Below are positions 16,787 to 25,289 of a DNA stretch of 64,000 bases, piece after piece. A program made the translations under genes and the position numbers. The stretch spans positions 62,001 through 126,000 of the forward strand of contig JAJEBY010000011.1 in assembly GCA_022822305.1 (NCBI GenBank), read 5' to 3'. The DNA comes from Anaerolineae bacterium (GTDB lineage Bacteria > Chloroflexota > Anaerolineae > Aggregatilineales > Phototrophicaceae). A model generated the notes under the pieces. It did no database searches, was not told where the DNA came from, and worked only from the letters and a program-made list of their open reading frames with translations. Every line of letters begins with the position of its first letter. Positions within the stretch are counted from its first letter, which is position 1.

Positions 16787-17299
16787 CTAGCTTTCTTCAT
16801 CACGGGCGATGAAGATCGCGCCGATCATGGCCGCCGTCAGCAGGATGGATGCCAGCAAGAATGGCGCCACATAACCGTCAGCGTCCACCAAGGCAACGCC
16901 CAGATCTCGTGTGGTCATGACGAACGCTGGAATTGCTTCCGGATTCTGTTCGCCGAAGATGGGCACGGTGACGCCGAAAAGCAATACCAGAAAGAGCGCC
17001 AGCGACGCCACGAAACTGGGCACGGTGCGGATGTAGCGTTCGCGAATGCGGGTGACGCTGCGCGTCAACATGACGGCGAAGGTGATCAGAATTGCTATGG
17101 CGCCGATATAGACCAGGATTTGCACGGCCGCCAGGAAGGGCGCGCTGAGCAAGACAAAGTAGCCGGCGACGCCAAAGAGGCTGACCATGAGCCAGATTGT
17201 GCCTTGAAAGAGGTTGCGGGTGGTCACCACGCCGATTCCTCCGCCCAGCGTAAAGACAGAGAAAATGAAGAAACCGATTGTGACCGCGTTCAGCTCCAT
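16787..17299 (-). CDS. nuoJ: NADH-quinone oxidoreductase subunit J
   Basis: A 170-residue subunit with five membrane helices. The helix 3 region that holds the pi-bulge is recognisable as GYFVLLSAPFLAAVQILVY, followed by IGAIAILITFAVML. The gene starts at an ATG 13 bp after the nuoH stop. Length is slightly shorter than E. coli NuoJ (184), within family range. Confidence 0.94.
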   Translation of the reverse strand: MELNAVTIGFFIFSVFTLGGGIGVVTTRNLFQGTIWLMVSLFGVAGYFVLLSAPFLAAVQILVYIGAIAILITFAVMLTRSVTRIRERYIRTVPSFVASLALFLVLLFGVTVPIFGEQNPEAIPAFVMTTRDLGVALVDADGYVAPFLLASILLTAAMIGAIFIARDEES

Positions 17300-17312
17300 G
17301 ACATCGAGCTCC

Positions 17313-18533
17313 CTAGTCTCCGGCAGCGCCGGCCCGCGCCAAAGCCGCTCCCGCTTGCGATTCGCGCCGGGCTTCTCGTCCGCGTTTGCGCATAATACCC
17401 AGCAGGTAGACTGTCATCGCCAGGTTTATCAATAGCATCACGATGGTCGCCGGCAGGACCTCGGCGAAACTTGCGCCGATCAGGTCGCGCGGGGCCATGC
17501 CCAGCTCTTGCAGGATCTTCAAGGCCAGCGAAAGGAAGATCAGGTTGGCGATGGACAGCGGCACCAGGAATTTCCAATTGAAAGCCATGATCTGGTCAAT
17601 GCGCAGGCGCGGCACGGTATTGCGCAGCCACAAGGTCGTCAAATAGATGATTGTGCCTTTGACGCCCAGCCAGGCAAAAGCGATCAGCGGCGACTCGTAA
17701 AACAAGGGACCCATCCATCCGCCGAAGAATAACAGCGCCATCAAGATGCCGTTGGTGAAGACGTGCAAGAATTCGGCGGCGAAGAACATGCCAAATTTCA
17801 TGCCGGAATATTCGATATTAAAACCAGCCACCAATTCCGACTCTGCTTCGATGAGATCGAAGGGCGCGCGTCCGGTCTCGGCTTGGGAGGAGATGTAGAA
17901 GATCACAAATGCCAGCGGCGACAGCACCACGAACCACATGCCGGTTTGGGCGTTGACGATATCCACCAGGCTCATGCTGCCCGCCAGCATAACCGGCGCC
18001 AAAAGCGCGAAGACCAGCGGCACTTCGTAGCTCACCAGCAGCGCCACCACGCGGAAAGCGCCGAGCAAAGCGTATTTGTTGTTGCTGGCCCAGCCGGCCG
18101 CCATGATCGACAAGGTGCCGAAGGACGCGATCGCCACGAAGTAAAGCGCGCCGATTTCCAGATCAACGCCATAATGGAAGGGCGTGAAGGGAATCACCGC
18201 CCAAATGAGAACGACCGACGCGAATGAGACCAGCGGCGCAATATTATAGAGGATACGGTCGGCAGCGGTGGGAGTGATGTCTTCCTTGCTCAAGAGCTTA
18301 AGCATGTCGGCGAAGGTCTGCAGCAAGCCGAGAGGACCGACGCGGTTGGGTCCGATGCGATCCTGGATGCGGGCGGCGACTTTGCGCTCGACCCAGATGA
18401 GTAGAATCACGGTGACCAGGGGCACGCCGCTGACCAGCAGGACACCGACCAAGAGCGAGACAAACTGCGCCAAGCCGACATCGGCGCCAGCTTCGGCCAT
18501 CAGTTTGCACAAGCCTGTACAGAGTTCGTCCAT
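17313..18533 (-). CDS. nuoH: NADH-quinone oxidoreductase subunit H
   Basis: A 406-residue subunit that joins the membrane arm to the quinone site. Conserved segments include WVERKVAARIQDRIGPNRVG (about 47-66), the acidic quinone-tunnel loop in FDLIEAESELVAGFNIEYSG, and GMFFAAEF. The C-terminal 25 residues or so are an Ala/Arg-rich tail beyond the last helix and look like a lineage-specific extension. nuoI, which often follows nuoH, is missing; nuoJ comes next. Confidence 0.95.
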   Translation of the reverse strand: MDELCTGLCKLMAEAGADVGLAQFVSLLVGVLLVSGVPLVTVILLIWVERKVAARIQDRIGPNRVGPLGLLQTFADMLKLLSKEDITPTAADRILYNIAPLVSFASVVLIWAVIPFTPFHYGVDLEIGALYFVAIASFGTLSIMAAGWASNNKYALLGAFRVVALLVSYEVPLVFALLAPVMLAGSMSLVDIVNAQTGMWFVVLSPLAFVIFYISSQAETGRAPFDLIEAESELVAGFNIEYSGMKFGMFFAAEFLHVFTNGILMALLFFGGWMGPLFYESPLIAFAWLGVKGTIIYLTTLWLRNTVPRLRIDQIMAFNWKFLVPLSIANLIFLSLALKILQELGMAPRDLIGASFAEVLPATIVMLLINLAMTVYLLGIMRKRGREARRESQAGAALARAGAAGD

Positions 18534-18562
18534 AGTGCGCTCCGGTTGGCGTCAGCCAACCT

Positions 18563-18925
18563 CTATTTCCAATCCAGCGCGTTCTTTTTCCAAGCGTAGA
18601 ACAAGGCGTCCGTCAACAGGAAAATGAACAGGAATCCGGCGATGAATCCGAAGAGGTTCATCCCGTTATAGGCGACCGCCCAAGGAAAGAGAAAGACCAT
18701 TTCCACATCAAAGACCAGGAAGATCAAGCCATAGATATAATATTGAACGCGAAACTGCACCCAAGTGTCGCCGATAGTCTCCACGCCGCATTCGTATGTC
18801 GAGCTCTTCAGGACATTGGGTTTGCGCGGTCGGAAGAGCCAGGCGATGACGATTGGCAGCGCCGGGAAGATTGGCGCCATCAGCGCAAACAGGCCGACAA
18901 AAGCCCATTCGTTCAAAACATTCAT
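18563..18925 (-). CDS. nuoA: NADH-quinone oxidoreductase subunit A
   Basis: A 120-residue subunit with three membrane helices. SSTYECGVE and the acidic helix motif FDVEMVFLFPWA are family hallmarks. I chose the ATG at 18925 because the protein then starts directly before helix 1 and has normal length; a frame starting at 18994 would add 23 residues unlike any NuoA. It is the first gene of the nuo-atp operon. nuoB, C and D, which follow nuoA in most operons, are not here. Confidence 0.93.
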   Translation of the reverse strand: MNVLNEWAFVGLFALMAPIFPALPIVIAWLFRPRKPNVLKSSTYECGVETIGDTWVQFRVQYYIYGLIFLVFDVEMVFLFPWAVAYNGMNLFGFIAGFLFIFLLTDALFYAWKKNALDWK

Positions 18926-19033
18926 AGGAGCGATACTCCCGAGCCAGCTCAAATGACGAGCGTGATGCGATCTTGCAGTCGCATGCCGCGCCACGTTTGT
19001 GGCGAGATTGCGCCATTTATCACAAACGGGATT

Positions 19034-19062
19034 AGTATAGCATTACCGTGCGGCCAGTGCAA
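19034..19062 (-). promoter_or_regulatory. Promoter of the nuo-atp operon
   Basis: On the minus strand TTGCAC (19062-19057) and TATACT (19039-19034) are separated by exactly 17 bp, and TGC directly before the -10 makes it an extended -10 element. Transcription would start near 19027, leaving a leader of about 100 nt before nuoA. Confidence 0.75.
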
Positions 19063-19108
19063 CGGATTGTTGGTGACGAGATTTGTCGAGCGCGACACAA
19101 GATCATTC

Positions 19109-19220
19109 ACCACAGCCGCTCGGCGGCAGCGAAAAGGACGGCCGCGCTCACACAAAATATCAAACTCGCTCCGTGCATGAGCAAGGAGGTTTGTTAAAAA
19201 AGAGACCACAGAGGGCACAG
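19109..19220. repeat. 112-bp dispersed intergenic repeat, copy 1
   Basis: Starts ACCACAGCCGCTCGG and ends GACCACAGAGGGCACAG. A second copy of equal length lies at 33393-33504; I count six mismatches and no gaps. Both are intergenic. The purine-rich tail resembles the ACCACAGAGG-type short repeats seen in many environmental genomes. Function unknown. Confidence 0.85.
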
Positions 19221-19386
19221 CGATTTTAGGGCTAGAACCATAGACGTTGGCGCATCCACATAATACGCGCGCGAATTGAGGGCAGGACGGTTGCTGATGG
19301 TCGGAGTGTGTTGACAAAGACTGCAAGATTTTGGCGTGTTTTGCGGGAAGCCGAGGCTCGCCTCTGCATTCCTTATGTGTTATGGC

Positions 19387-19407
19387 GGGCGACCTGTTAG
19401 GTCGCCC
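19387..19407. repeat. GGGCG-hairpin repeat, copy 1
   Basis: Perfect 9-bp inverted repeat GGGCGACCT / AGGTCGCCC with loop GTT, followed by CTACA. One of five such hairpins in the window, all intergenic. Confidence 0.7.
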
Positions 19408-19489
19408 CTACATTATTTTGCGCGCCGGCAGGCGACCTAAACTGGCAAACTCGGACTATGCACGACATTGAGGCTCACTCACAATATCT

Positions 19490-20524
19490 GTGATGAAGCT
19501 TGAAAGTGTAGCATACGGCGTATCAGCGCCCGAGGCAGCGCAATGGGATCGTTTCGTGCGGGGGCATGCGCGGGCACATGTGCTGCAGCTCTCAGCTTGG
19601 GGCGCTCTCAAGGCCCGCTTTGGCTGGGATGCCAAAATCATTACTCTGACACGCAACGATCAGATCGTGGCCGGCGCGCTTGTGCTGATGAAAGACCTGC
19701 CCGCCCGACTGGCGCGAATGGCATATGTGCCGATGGGCGGTTACGCGCTTGATGATGATTTCTATCCGCAGCTGTGGAAGGCAATTCGGCAGGAGACCGG
19801 CGCAGCCTTCCTCAAGCTGGAGCCGGGACACTTCCCACCTGATGAGACACCAAATCTCGCTGCTATGGGATTTGTGCCCAGTCCGCAATCGATTCAGCCG
19901 CCTAATACCATTCAGATTGACATCAGCTGCGATGAGGAGACCATTCTCAAGCGCATGAATCAGGGGACGCGCCGCAAGATCCGCAAGAGTCAATCTGGTG
20001 AATTGCAGTATTCCGAGGGTGGCAAAGACGATCTGGCGGCGTTTTGCCGACTGCTAAAGCAGACCGGCGATCGCAACGCCTTTGGCGTTCACAGCGCCGC
20101 CTATTTCGAAGCGGTTCACGAGCTCTTGATTCCGGAGCAGGGAGCGCTGCTGATGGCCTGGCGCGGCGAGGCGCTGTTGGCCGCGCTCATGGTATTCGCT
20201 CTGGGAGACAATGCCTGGTATTTCTATGGCGCGTCAAGTCGCGAACACAACAAGCAGCAGGCGAGTTACGGGCTTCAGTGGCGCGCGATTCAATGGGCGA
20301 AGGCGCGCGGCTGTCGCTGCTATGATATGTGGGGCATCCCGGATTATGATGAGGCGACGCTTGAGGCGGAATTCAAGACGCGCCGGGACGGCCTGTGGGG
20401 TGTATATGGTTTCAAGCGCGGCTGGGGCGGCGAGGTTCGGCGGTCGGTCGGCGCCTGGGATCTGCCGTATTACCGGATCGTGTACCGAGCCTACCGCGCC
20501 GCCGTAAGATTTCGACAGCGATAA
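19490..20524 (+). CDS. FemAB-family aminoacyltransferase (peptidoglycan bridge type), first copy
   Basis: A 344-residue protein of the FemA/FemX fold: two GNAT-like domains that transfer amino acids from aminoacyl-tRNA to the stem peptide of lipid-linked peptidoglycan precursors. Visible features are the N-terminal HVLQLSAWGALKARFGW, GTRRKIRKSQ at about 160, and the C-terminal YFYGASSREHNKQQASYGLQ and DMWGIPD. GTG at 19490 is followed at once by ATG at 19493; either could start. A second member of the family follows 5 bp later, in the same direction. The amino acid added is unknown, and some family members act on non-wall substrates. Confidence 0.85.
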   Translation: MMKLESVAYGVSAPEAAQWDRFVRGHARAHVLQLSAWGALKARFGWDAKIITLTRNDQIVAGALVLMKDLPARLARMAYVPMGGYALDDDFYPQLWKAIRQETGAAFLKLEPGHFPPDETPNLAAMGFVPSPQSIQPPNTIQIDISCDEETILKRMNQGTRRKIRKSQSGELQYSEGGKDDLAAFCRLLKQTGDRNAFGVHSAAYFEAVHELLIPEQGALLMAWRGEALLAALMVFALGDNAWYFYGASSREHNKQQASYGLQWRAIQWAKARGCRCYDMWGIPDYDEATLEAEFKTRRDGLWGVYGFKRGWGGEVRRSVGAWDLPYYRIVYRAYRAAVRFRQR

Positions 20525-20529
20525 AGCGT

Positions 20530-21609
20530 TTGGGCAAGAAAGGCGCCATTATATTTACCGTCTCCGAAGTCACGGACCGTGAAGTATGGAACCACAGCTT
20601 GCAGACGCTGCCGACAGCGCATATCTTGCAGAGTTGGCAATGGGGCGAGTTCAAGCAGGCTACCGGTGGCTGGCGGCCGCTGCGCCTGGCCTTCCGCCGC
20701 GGGGACGATATTTTGGCGATGGCAAGCATAGCCATACGCAGAATGGGTCCGCTGCAGGTGATGTACGTCGCCAAGGGTCCGGCGCTGGATTATGCGGATG
20801 GCGACGTGTTCGAGGCGGTCATCGGCGAGCTTGAGCGGCGCGCCAAGCGAATGGGCACGGTATGGCTGAAGATTGATCCCGATGTGGCGCAGGCGACAGG
20901 ACTACCGGGTAGCGCGGACGACCAGCCCAATGTTCTGGGCGAGGCCATCCGAGAGCGGTTGTCCGAACGCGGTTGGCGTTTTTCCGACGCGCAGGTGCAG
21001 TTCCGCAATACCTTCCTCGTCGACTTGACACGCAGCGAGGACGAGCTGCTGATGGCGATGAGCGGCAATACTCGGCGCAAGGCGCGCATCGCCGAGAAAC
21101 GTGGCATCACCGTCCGCACAGCGGGTGAAAATGACCTGCCGATGCTATTTGAGCTGTATAGGGTTACTGCCGAGCGCGACAGGTTCCTGATCCGCGACCT
21201 TCAGTATTATCGACGCGCCTGGGCGGCCTTCATGCGCGCCGGTCTGGCGCAGGCCTTGATCGCCGAATATGAAGGCGTGGCGATTGCGCATGTCATTTTG
21301 TTTCACTTCGGACGGAAATGCTGGTATTTTTACGGCGCATCGTCGAACGACGAGCGCGCGCGCATGCCCAATTATCTGTTGCAATGGGAAGCGATCAAAT
21401 GGGCGAAGGCGCGGGGCTACGCCTCGTATGATATGTGGGGAGCGCCAGATGTCTTCGATGAAAACGACAGCATGTGGGGCGTATATCAATTCAAACGCGG
21501 ATTCCGCGGTCAATTGACGCGGCATATCGGCGCCTGGGACTATGCGCCCTATCCCCCGCTGTATCGGGCGTATAACGCGATTGCGCCGCGACTGATGACA
21601 CATATTTGA
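20530..21609 (+). CDS. FemAB-family aminoacyltransferase, second copy
   Basis: About 359 residues, same two-domain FemAB fold as the upstream gene. Shared landmarks: HILQSWQWGEFKQ near the start, GNTRRKARIAEKRG, YFYGASSNDE and DMWGAPD. No ATG is available near the start of the domain; I chose TTG at 20530, 5 bp after the upstream stop, though no Shine-Dalgarno supports it. The frame is open further back to 20395 inside the first gene, but that part reads as shadow. The tandem arrangement recalls femA-femB pairs, in which successive enzymes add different bridge residues. Confidence 0.82.
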   Translation: MGKKGAIIFTVSEVTDREVWNHSLQTLPTAHILQSWQWGEFKQATGGWRPLRLAFRRGDDILAMASIAIRRMGPLQVMYVAKGPALDYADGDVFEAVIGELERRAKRMGTVWLKIDPDVAQATGLPGSADDQPNVLGEAIRERLSERGWRFSDAQVQFRNTFLVDLTRSEDELLMAMSGNTRRKARIAEKRGITVRTAGENDLPMLFELYRVTAERDRFLIRDLQYYRRAWAAFMRAGLAQALIAEYEGVAIAHVILFHFGRKCWYFYGASSNDERARMPNYLLQWEAIKWAKARGYASYDMWGAPDVFDENDSMWGVYQFKRGFRGQLTRHIGAWDYAPYPPLYRAYNAIAPRLMTHI

Positions 21610-21626
21610 TTTGTGGGAGGACCAAA

Positions 21627-22439
21627 ATGGATCGGCAAGCCACTATCACTCATTTTCAATCAACGGGCTATGCGGTGGCGCCGGGGTTGTTTTCGGCGGA
21701 GGAAATCGAGTCAATCAAGTCGCATTTCATGGGGCTGAACGAAGCGGGACATGGATATGCGGGCGACCGACCTACCCTGCTCGGCGAGCACGATCCGCTC
21801 AAGGCGTATCCGCGCATCGTACATCCTCATCGCTTTGACAGATTCTCGCTGGACTGGCTGCTGGATGATCGGCTGCGCGAATGGACAACTGCCCTGCTCG
21901 GCCGCCAGCCCTTCGCAGCGCAGACGATGTTCTATTTCAAACCGCCGGGCGCGCGCGGCCAAGCCTTGCATCAAGACCAGCACGCTTTGCGCGCGCGGCC
22001 GGGCACCTGTCTGGCGGCCTGGATGGCAGTGGATGATTGCGATGAAGAAAACGGCTGCTTGCAGATCGTGCCGGGCACACAAGACTTGCCGGAACTGTGC
22101 ATGATTGACGCCGATCTGTCACAGAGCTTCAGTTCACGGACGGTACCGCTGCCGCCGGGCAGCCGTCCGCAGCCGGTGATCATGAAGGCGGGCGATGTTC
22201 TGTTTTTCAACGGCCAGGTGATTCACGGCAGTTATCCCAATCGCAGCTTGTCTCGGTTCCGGCGCGCGTTGATCGCGCATTATGTGGTCGGTGAAGCCGA
22301 GCGCGTGGCAGAATTCTATCATCCGCTGCTGACGTTTGACGGGGACGAGGTCGATCTGCTGGCGAGCGCCGAGGGCGGGCCCTGTGGCGTATTTGCGGCG
22401 GACGAGGCAGAGCCGACATTAGTGATGGTGGACCGCTAG
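21627..22439 (+). CDS. Phytanoyl-CoA dioxygenase (PhyH) family protein
   Basis: A 270-residue Fe(II)/2-oxoglutarate dioxygenase of the PhyH type. The iron ligands H115 and D117 (ALHQDQHA) and H200 (FNGQVIHGSYPN) are present, with R210 a likely 2-oxoglutarate contact. Start set at the ATG at 21627, preceded by GGGAGGA at a good distance; a frame beginning at 21606 overlaps the upstream gene. Bacterial PhyH proteins hydroxylate lipids, amino acids or small metabolites, so the substrate cannot be given. It sits 17 bp after the FemAB pair and may be cotranscribed, and it ends in TAG. Confidence 0.88.
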   Translation: MDRQATITHFQSTGYAVAPGLFSAEEIESIKSHFMGLNEAGHGYAGDRPTLLGEHDPLKAYPRIVHPHRFDRFSLDWLLDDRLREWTTALLGRQPFAAQTMFYFKPPGARGQALHQDQHALRARPGTCLAAWMAVDDCDEENGCLQIVPGTQDLPELCMIDADLSQSFSSRTVPLPPGSRPQPVIMKAGDVLFFNGQVIHGSYPNRSLSRFRRALIAHYVVGEAERVAEFYHPLLTFDGDEVDLLASAEGGPCGVFAADEAEPTLVMVDR

Positions 22440-22479
22440 TTTCGTAGAACCTACACATCATGCGCTTGTTCTGGAAGTG

Positions 22480-23514
22480 TCACTGAAGACCCTCGTAGGC
22501 GCAATGCGCGCGCGCCACCTCATCGCCTGGCGCAAATAGCCGGCAGAATGCTGCCGCGGCGAATTCGCGTTCGGTAGCGCTCAGGCGGCAATCGAGGAAG
22601 ACGCGCTCGCCGTTGTCGCAGAATTCCTGCATCACCCAATCGTAGCGATAGTAGGCCAAGCCGATTTCATCGGGCGCGCATTGGCCGTAGCCATCCAGGA
22701 AGGCGGCGGTGGCGGCTTCGCTGCCGCCATCGTTGATGAAGAACATCAGATCGCGTTCCTTGGGCGCGATAATCGCCTCGTCCCAATCGACGATGAAGAT
22801 ATCGCCGCGGTTGTCAATCAGGATATTGGCGCCGTGAATATCGGCGTGGCAGAGTACAGAAGCGACCGAGCGCGCCTGGAAACGCCGGGTCAACTCGTGA
22901 TAGCGCTGCTTTACCAAATCGATTTGCGCCTGCTTTTCTTGCCACACACGTGTCATGCGCCGGGCGACACTGTCGTGGACGCCGTCTCGCGCCATAGCGG
23001 ACTCGACCGCTTCGAGCCGGGTCAGCCACTTGGCATCGTAATTCTCTGCGGGCAACGTCTGCAGCAGTGATTGGGTAACTTGCGCCTTGTGAATCGCGCG
23101 CATTGTCCTGCCCCATTGACGATACTGGCTGGGGGTCAATTCCACACCCCAGGCGCTTTCTCCGCAAATCCAGGGGAATAGCGCAAGCGCGTATTCGCTC
23201 AGGCGCGCGTGCAAAGCGCCGGCGACCGTGGTCATGGGCGCGACGACATTCTCGATGCCGGAATGATACAAGCGCGTCGATGCCAGCAATCCGGCGAGCT
23301 TCGGCGCTCCCCTGCGCAACTTGAGGAAAAAATTCGACGCCTGGCAGGAGACTCGATAGGCCCAGGCGCCGGCGTCATTGCCGACGGGCAAGAACTCGAG
23401 ATCGGTGACCAGGATGTCAAAGTTCGAGCGAAGCGCGTCAATGATCAAGTCGTCCGAAACTTGAGGTTTTACCAGCACGGTCACACCCGAGGAATAGCGT
23501 ACAAAATGGCGCAT
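22480..23514 (-). CDS. Aminoglycoside phosphotransferase (APH)-family kinase
   Basis: A 344-residue protein with a eukaryotic-like kinase fold of the APH/choline kinase type. The catalytic loop is CHADIHGANILI (D225, N230) and the metal-binding Asp is D243 in IVDWDEAI. The N-lobe (about 25-120) is short and followed by the usual helical region. The family phosphorylates small molecules (aminoglycosides, homoserine, methylthioribose, fructosamine and others); nothing here identifies the substrate. It is convergent with the PhyH gene and divergent from the HNH gene, thus probably monocistronic. Confidence 0.87.
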   Translation of the reverse strand: MRHFVRYSSGVTVLVKPQVSDDLIIDALRSNFDILVTDLEFLPVGNDAGAWAYRVSCQASNFFLKLRRGAPKLAGLLASTRLYHSGIENVVAPMTTVAGALHARLSEYALALFPWICGESAWGVELTPSQYRQWGRTMRAIHKAQVTQSLLQTLPAENYDAKWLTRLEAVESAMARDGVHDSVARRMTRVWQEKQAQIDLVKQRYHELTRRFQARSVASVLCHADIHGANILIDNRGDIFIVDWDEAIIAPKERDLMFFINDGGSEAATAAFLDGYGQCAPDEIGLAYYRYDWVMQEFCDNGERVFLDCRLSATEREFAAAAFCRLFAPGDEVARAHCAYEGLQ

Positions 23515-23723
23515 TCACTGCCAGCAAGCATGGTATCGCAAGCTGTATCTGATTCATATGCGCAACGGGCGCGTGTGACGCAACATCCTGAGCCGCAGCT
23601 TGGCAGCGCGCCACAAGTGGCCAATGCAGGCAATAAAACTCGTAATATCTTGGCTTTCGTGGTTATAATAGTGACGAATTCGGGCCAAGTGTCCGTCAGT
23701 TGAGTCGAGAGGAACTCGCGCCG

Positions 23724-24272
23724 GTGTCCGTGTCTAGCGTGTTGCAGTATCGCGTCTTGCTGCTCAACGGCAGCACATGGGAGCCGCTGTCCGTTATCAC
23801 CGTGCAGCGGGCGATAAATCTGTTGCTGGCCGGCAAGGCTATTGCAGTTGAGCAGACCGGGCAGTATCTCAATACGGTGCGTACCAAGTTTGAGGTGCCG
23901 TCGGTCATCGCGCTCAAGTCCTATGTCAATGTGCCTCGCCGCAAGTCGCACTGGAGTCGCAAGGGCGTGTTGGTGCGGGACAACTATACCTGCGTCTATT
24001 GCGGCAACAAACTGGGCGCCTTGATCAAAGGCAAGGTCTTGAGCAAGCGCGATTTCACGATCGATCACATTATCCCGCGCTCCAAAGGCGGCAGGGATAC
24101 CTGGTCCAATACTGCTTGCGCCTGTTACAAATGCAATCATCGCAAGGGCAACCGGCTGCATAATGTCGCCGGCATGCGCTTGCTTTGGGAGCCAAAAACC
24201 CCGCGTACCAGTTATCTGGTCATCGCCCTGGGATCGGGACCCGAAGTTTGGAAGCGCTACGTGGAGATCTGA
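23724..24272 (+). CDS. HNH endonuclease domain protein
   Basis: A 182-residue protein with a C-terminal HNH nuclease domain: CVYCG (first zinc pair), FTIDHIIPRSKGG (the catalytic His pair region) and CYKCNHRKGN (second zinc pair, HNH Asn/His). The N-terminal part, VLLLNGSTWEPLSVITVQRA, is that of the widespread stand-alone HNH proteins (McrA-like superfamily) found in many phyla as single housekeeping-like genes. The GTG at 23724 has GAGAGGAA 9 nt upstream; a TTG at 23700 in the same frame is possible but lacks one. A TATAAT at 23664-23669 could be its -10. No restriction partner lies nearby. Confidence 0.88.
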   Translation: MSVSSVLQYRVLLLNGSTWEPLSVITVQRAINLLLAGKAIAVEQTGQYLNTVRTKFEVPSVIALKSYVNVPRRKSHWSRKGVLVRDNYTCVYCGNKLGALIKGKVLSKRDFTIDHIIPRSKGGRDTWSNTACACYKCNHRKGNRLHNVAGMRLLWEPKTPRTSYLVIALGSGPEVWKRYVEI

Positions 24273-24445
24273 GCCGATCAGCTGACTGTAGCGGCATCCG
24301 CCTCACCCTGCCATCTTGCCCTCAGCATTCGCAGTTCCAGGTATCAGTCCATTCGGGTTGCTAATCACAACTGAATAGTTCATGGGAGCAAGACATGGCA
24401 GTTGCCAATTACGGTGTTTGTGGCATTGCCGAGCATGTTGCCTGC

Positions 24446-24466
24446 GGGCGTCTCAGCGAGACGCCC
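24446..24466. repeat. GGGCG-hairpin repeat, copy 2
   Basis: Perfect 9-bp inverted repeat GGGCGTCTC / GAGACGCCC with loop AGC, followed by CTACA, as in copy 1. It lies in the 267-bp gap between the convergent HNH and LysE genes and could also serve as a transcription end; there is no T-run. Confidence 0.7.
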
Positions 24467-24539
24467 CTACAGGGCTTGTCATACTGAGCGGATAAGAGAA
24501 GTCTCGATTCGATAACGCGTGAAACAACCAAGCGGAAGC

Positions 24540-25166
24540 TCAGATGGACAAGGACATTTGCATCGTTTGCAGGAGCAGGTGAATGCCGAGGATGGCCAGA
24601 AAGGCGGCGCAGGCGAGGTTGATCCAGCGCAGCAGCTGCTGATTGAGCAGGCGGCGGCCGAACTCCACGACGGCCGCAAAAAAGAAACACCAGCACACTT
24701 GCGCGATCATGTAACCAGCGAAGAAAACGAGCAAGTGAATCGGTTGGGGATCGAGGAAACCCAGGCCGACGATGGTGCCGCTGATGCCGAGCATGTAGGT
24801 GAGATTTTGTGGATTTGACAGCGAAATCATGGCGCCGGCCGCCAGGTGATTCGAGCGACTGTCCGCAGGCGTGTATTCAATCGGATGGCGCGAAGATTGC
24901 CAGGCGTCCCAGGCGAATCGCAAGAGCAAGCCACATCCGAAGAGGCTCAGCAGAAGCGTAACCGCTCGATTCTGGAAAATGAACGAAGCGCCCAGGAGCG
25001 CGATAGCCGCCCATACGCCATCGCCGAGCAGAGAGCCCAACTCCACATGCAAGGCCGCGCTCCAACCATGGACCGCGCCACGGCGAAGCGACTCAAAACC
25101 GATCGGGCCGGGCTGGATGGCGAAGGCGATGGCCATGGCAAAGGCCGAGAAGAACAGAACTTCCAT
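24540..25166 (-). CDS. LysE/RhtB-family amino acid exporter
   Basis: A 208-residue inner-membrane protein of the LysE superfamily with about six helices. The N-terminal AIQPGPIGFESLRRGAVHG is the conserved PGP motif region, and SLSNPQNLTYMLG the second conserved NP motif. I set the start at the ATG at 25166, which gives normal length and begins at helix 1; the frame is open further upstream to 25253. It is the last gene in a run of eight on the minus strand. Members export lysine, threonine, homoserine or similar compounds; specificity unknown. Confidence 0.88.
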   Translation of the reverse strand: MEVLFFSAFAMAIAFAIQPGPIGFESLRRGAVHGWSAALHVELGSLLGDGVWAAIALLGASFIFQNRAVTLLLSLFGCGLLLRFAWDAWQSSRHPIEYTPADSRSNHLAAGAMISLSNPQNLTYMLGISGTIVGLGFLDPQPIHLLVFFAGYMIAQVCWCFFFAAVVEFGRRLLNQQLLRWINLACAAFLAILGIHLLLQTMQMSLSI

Positions 25167-25289
25167 AGCTGAATTGTCTTTGGCTGGCGAGATTGAATCG
25201 GATTGTAGCGGCATCAGACTCGGCGAAAACGGGGAGAATCGCCAAGACTTCAATAGCGCGATTGTGAGAATGTGACAAGGCGCCGGATG

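Larger units (their letters stand above)
18926..19489. other. Intergenic region: nuo promoter, 112-bp repeat, GGGCG hairpin
   Basis: 564 bp between divergent nuoA and the first FemAB gene. It holds a minus-strand promoter (19034-19062), the 112-bp repeat (19109-19220) and a GGGCG hairpin (19387-19407). A TTGACA near 19312 on the plus strand has no matching -10, so no promoter for the FemAB genes could be fixed. An open frame across the repeat on the minus strand is not considered a gene. Confidence 0.7.

Noticed and set aside
18949-19326. Open frame on the minus strand whose translation resembles that of another frame at 33344-33568 (shared LLAHARSEFDILCERGRPF)
   Set aside because: The similarity comes entirely from the 112-bp DNA repeat. 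The frames differ outside it, have no ribosome site and overlap the nuo promoter or sit in intergenic DNA.
20395-20529. N-terminal extension of the second FemAB gene into the first
   Set aside because: The extra residues are Arg/Pro/Ser-rich, overlap a conserved coding region and do not resemble the family.
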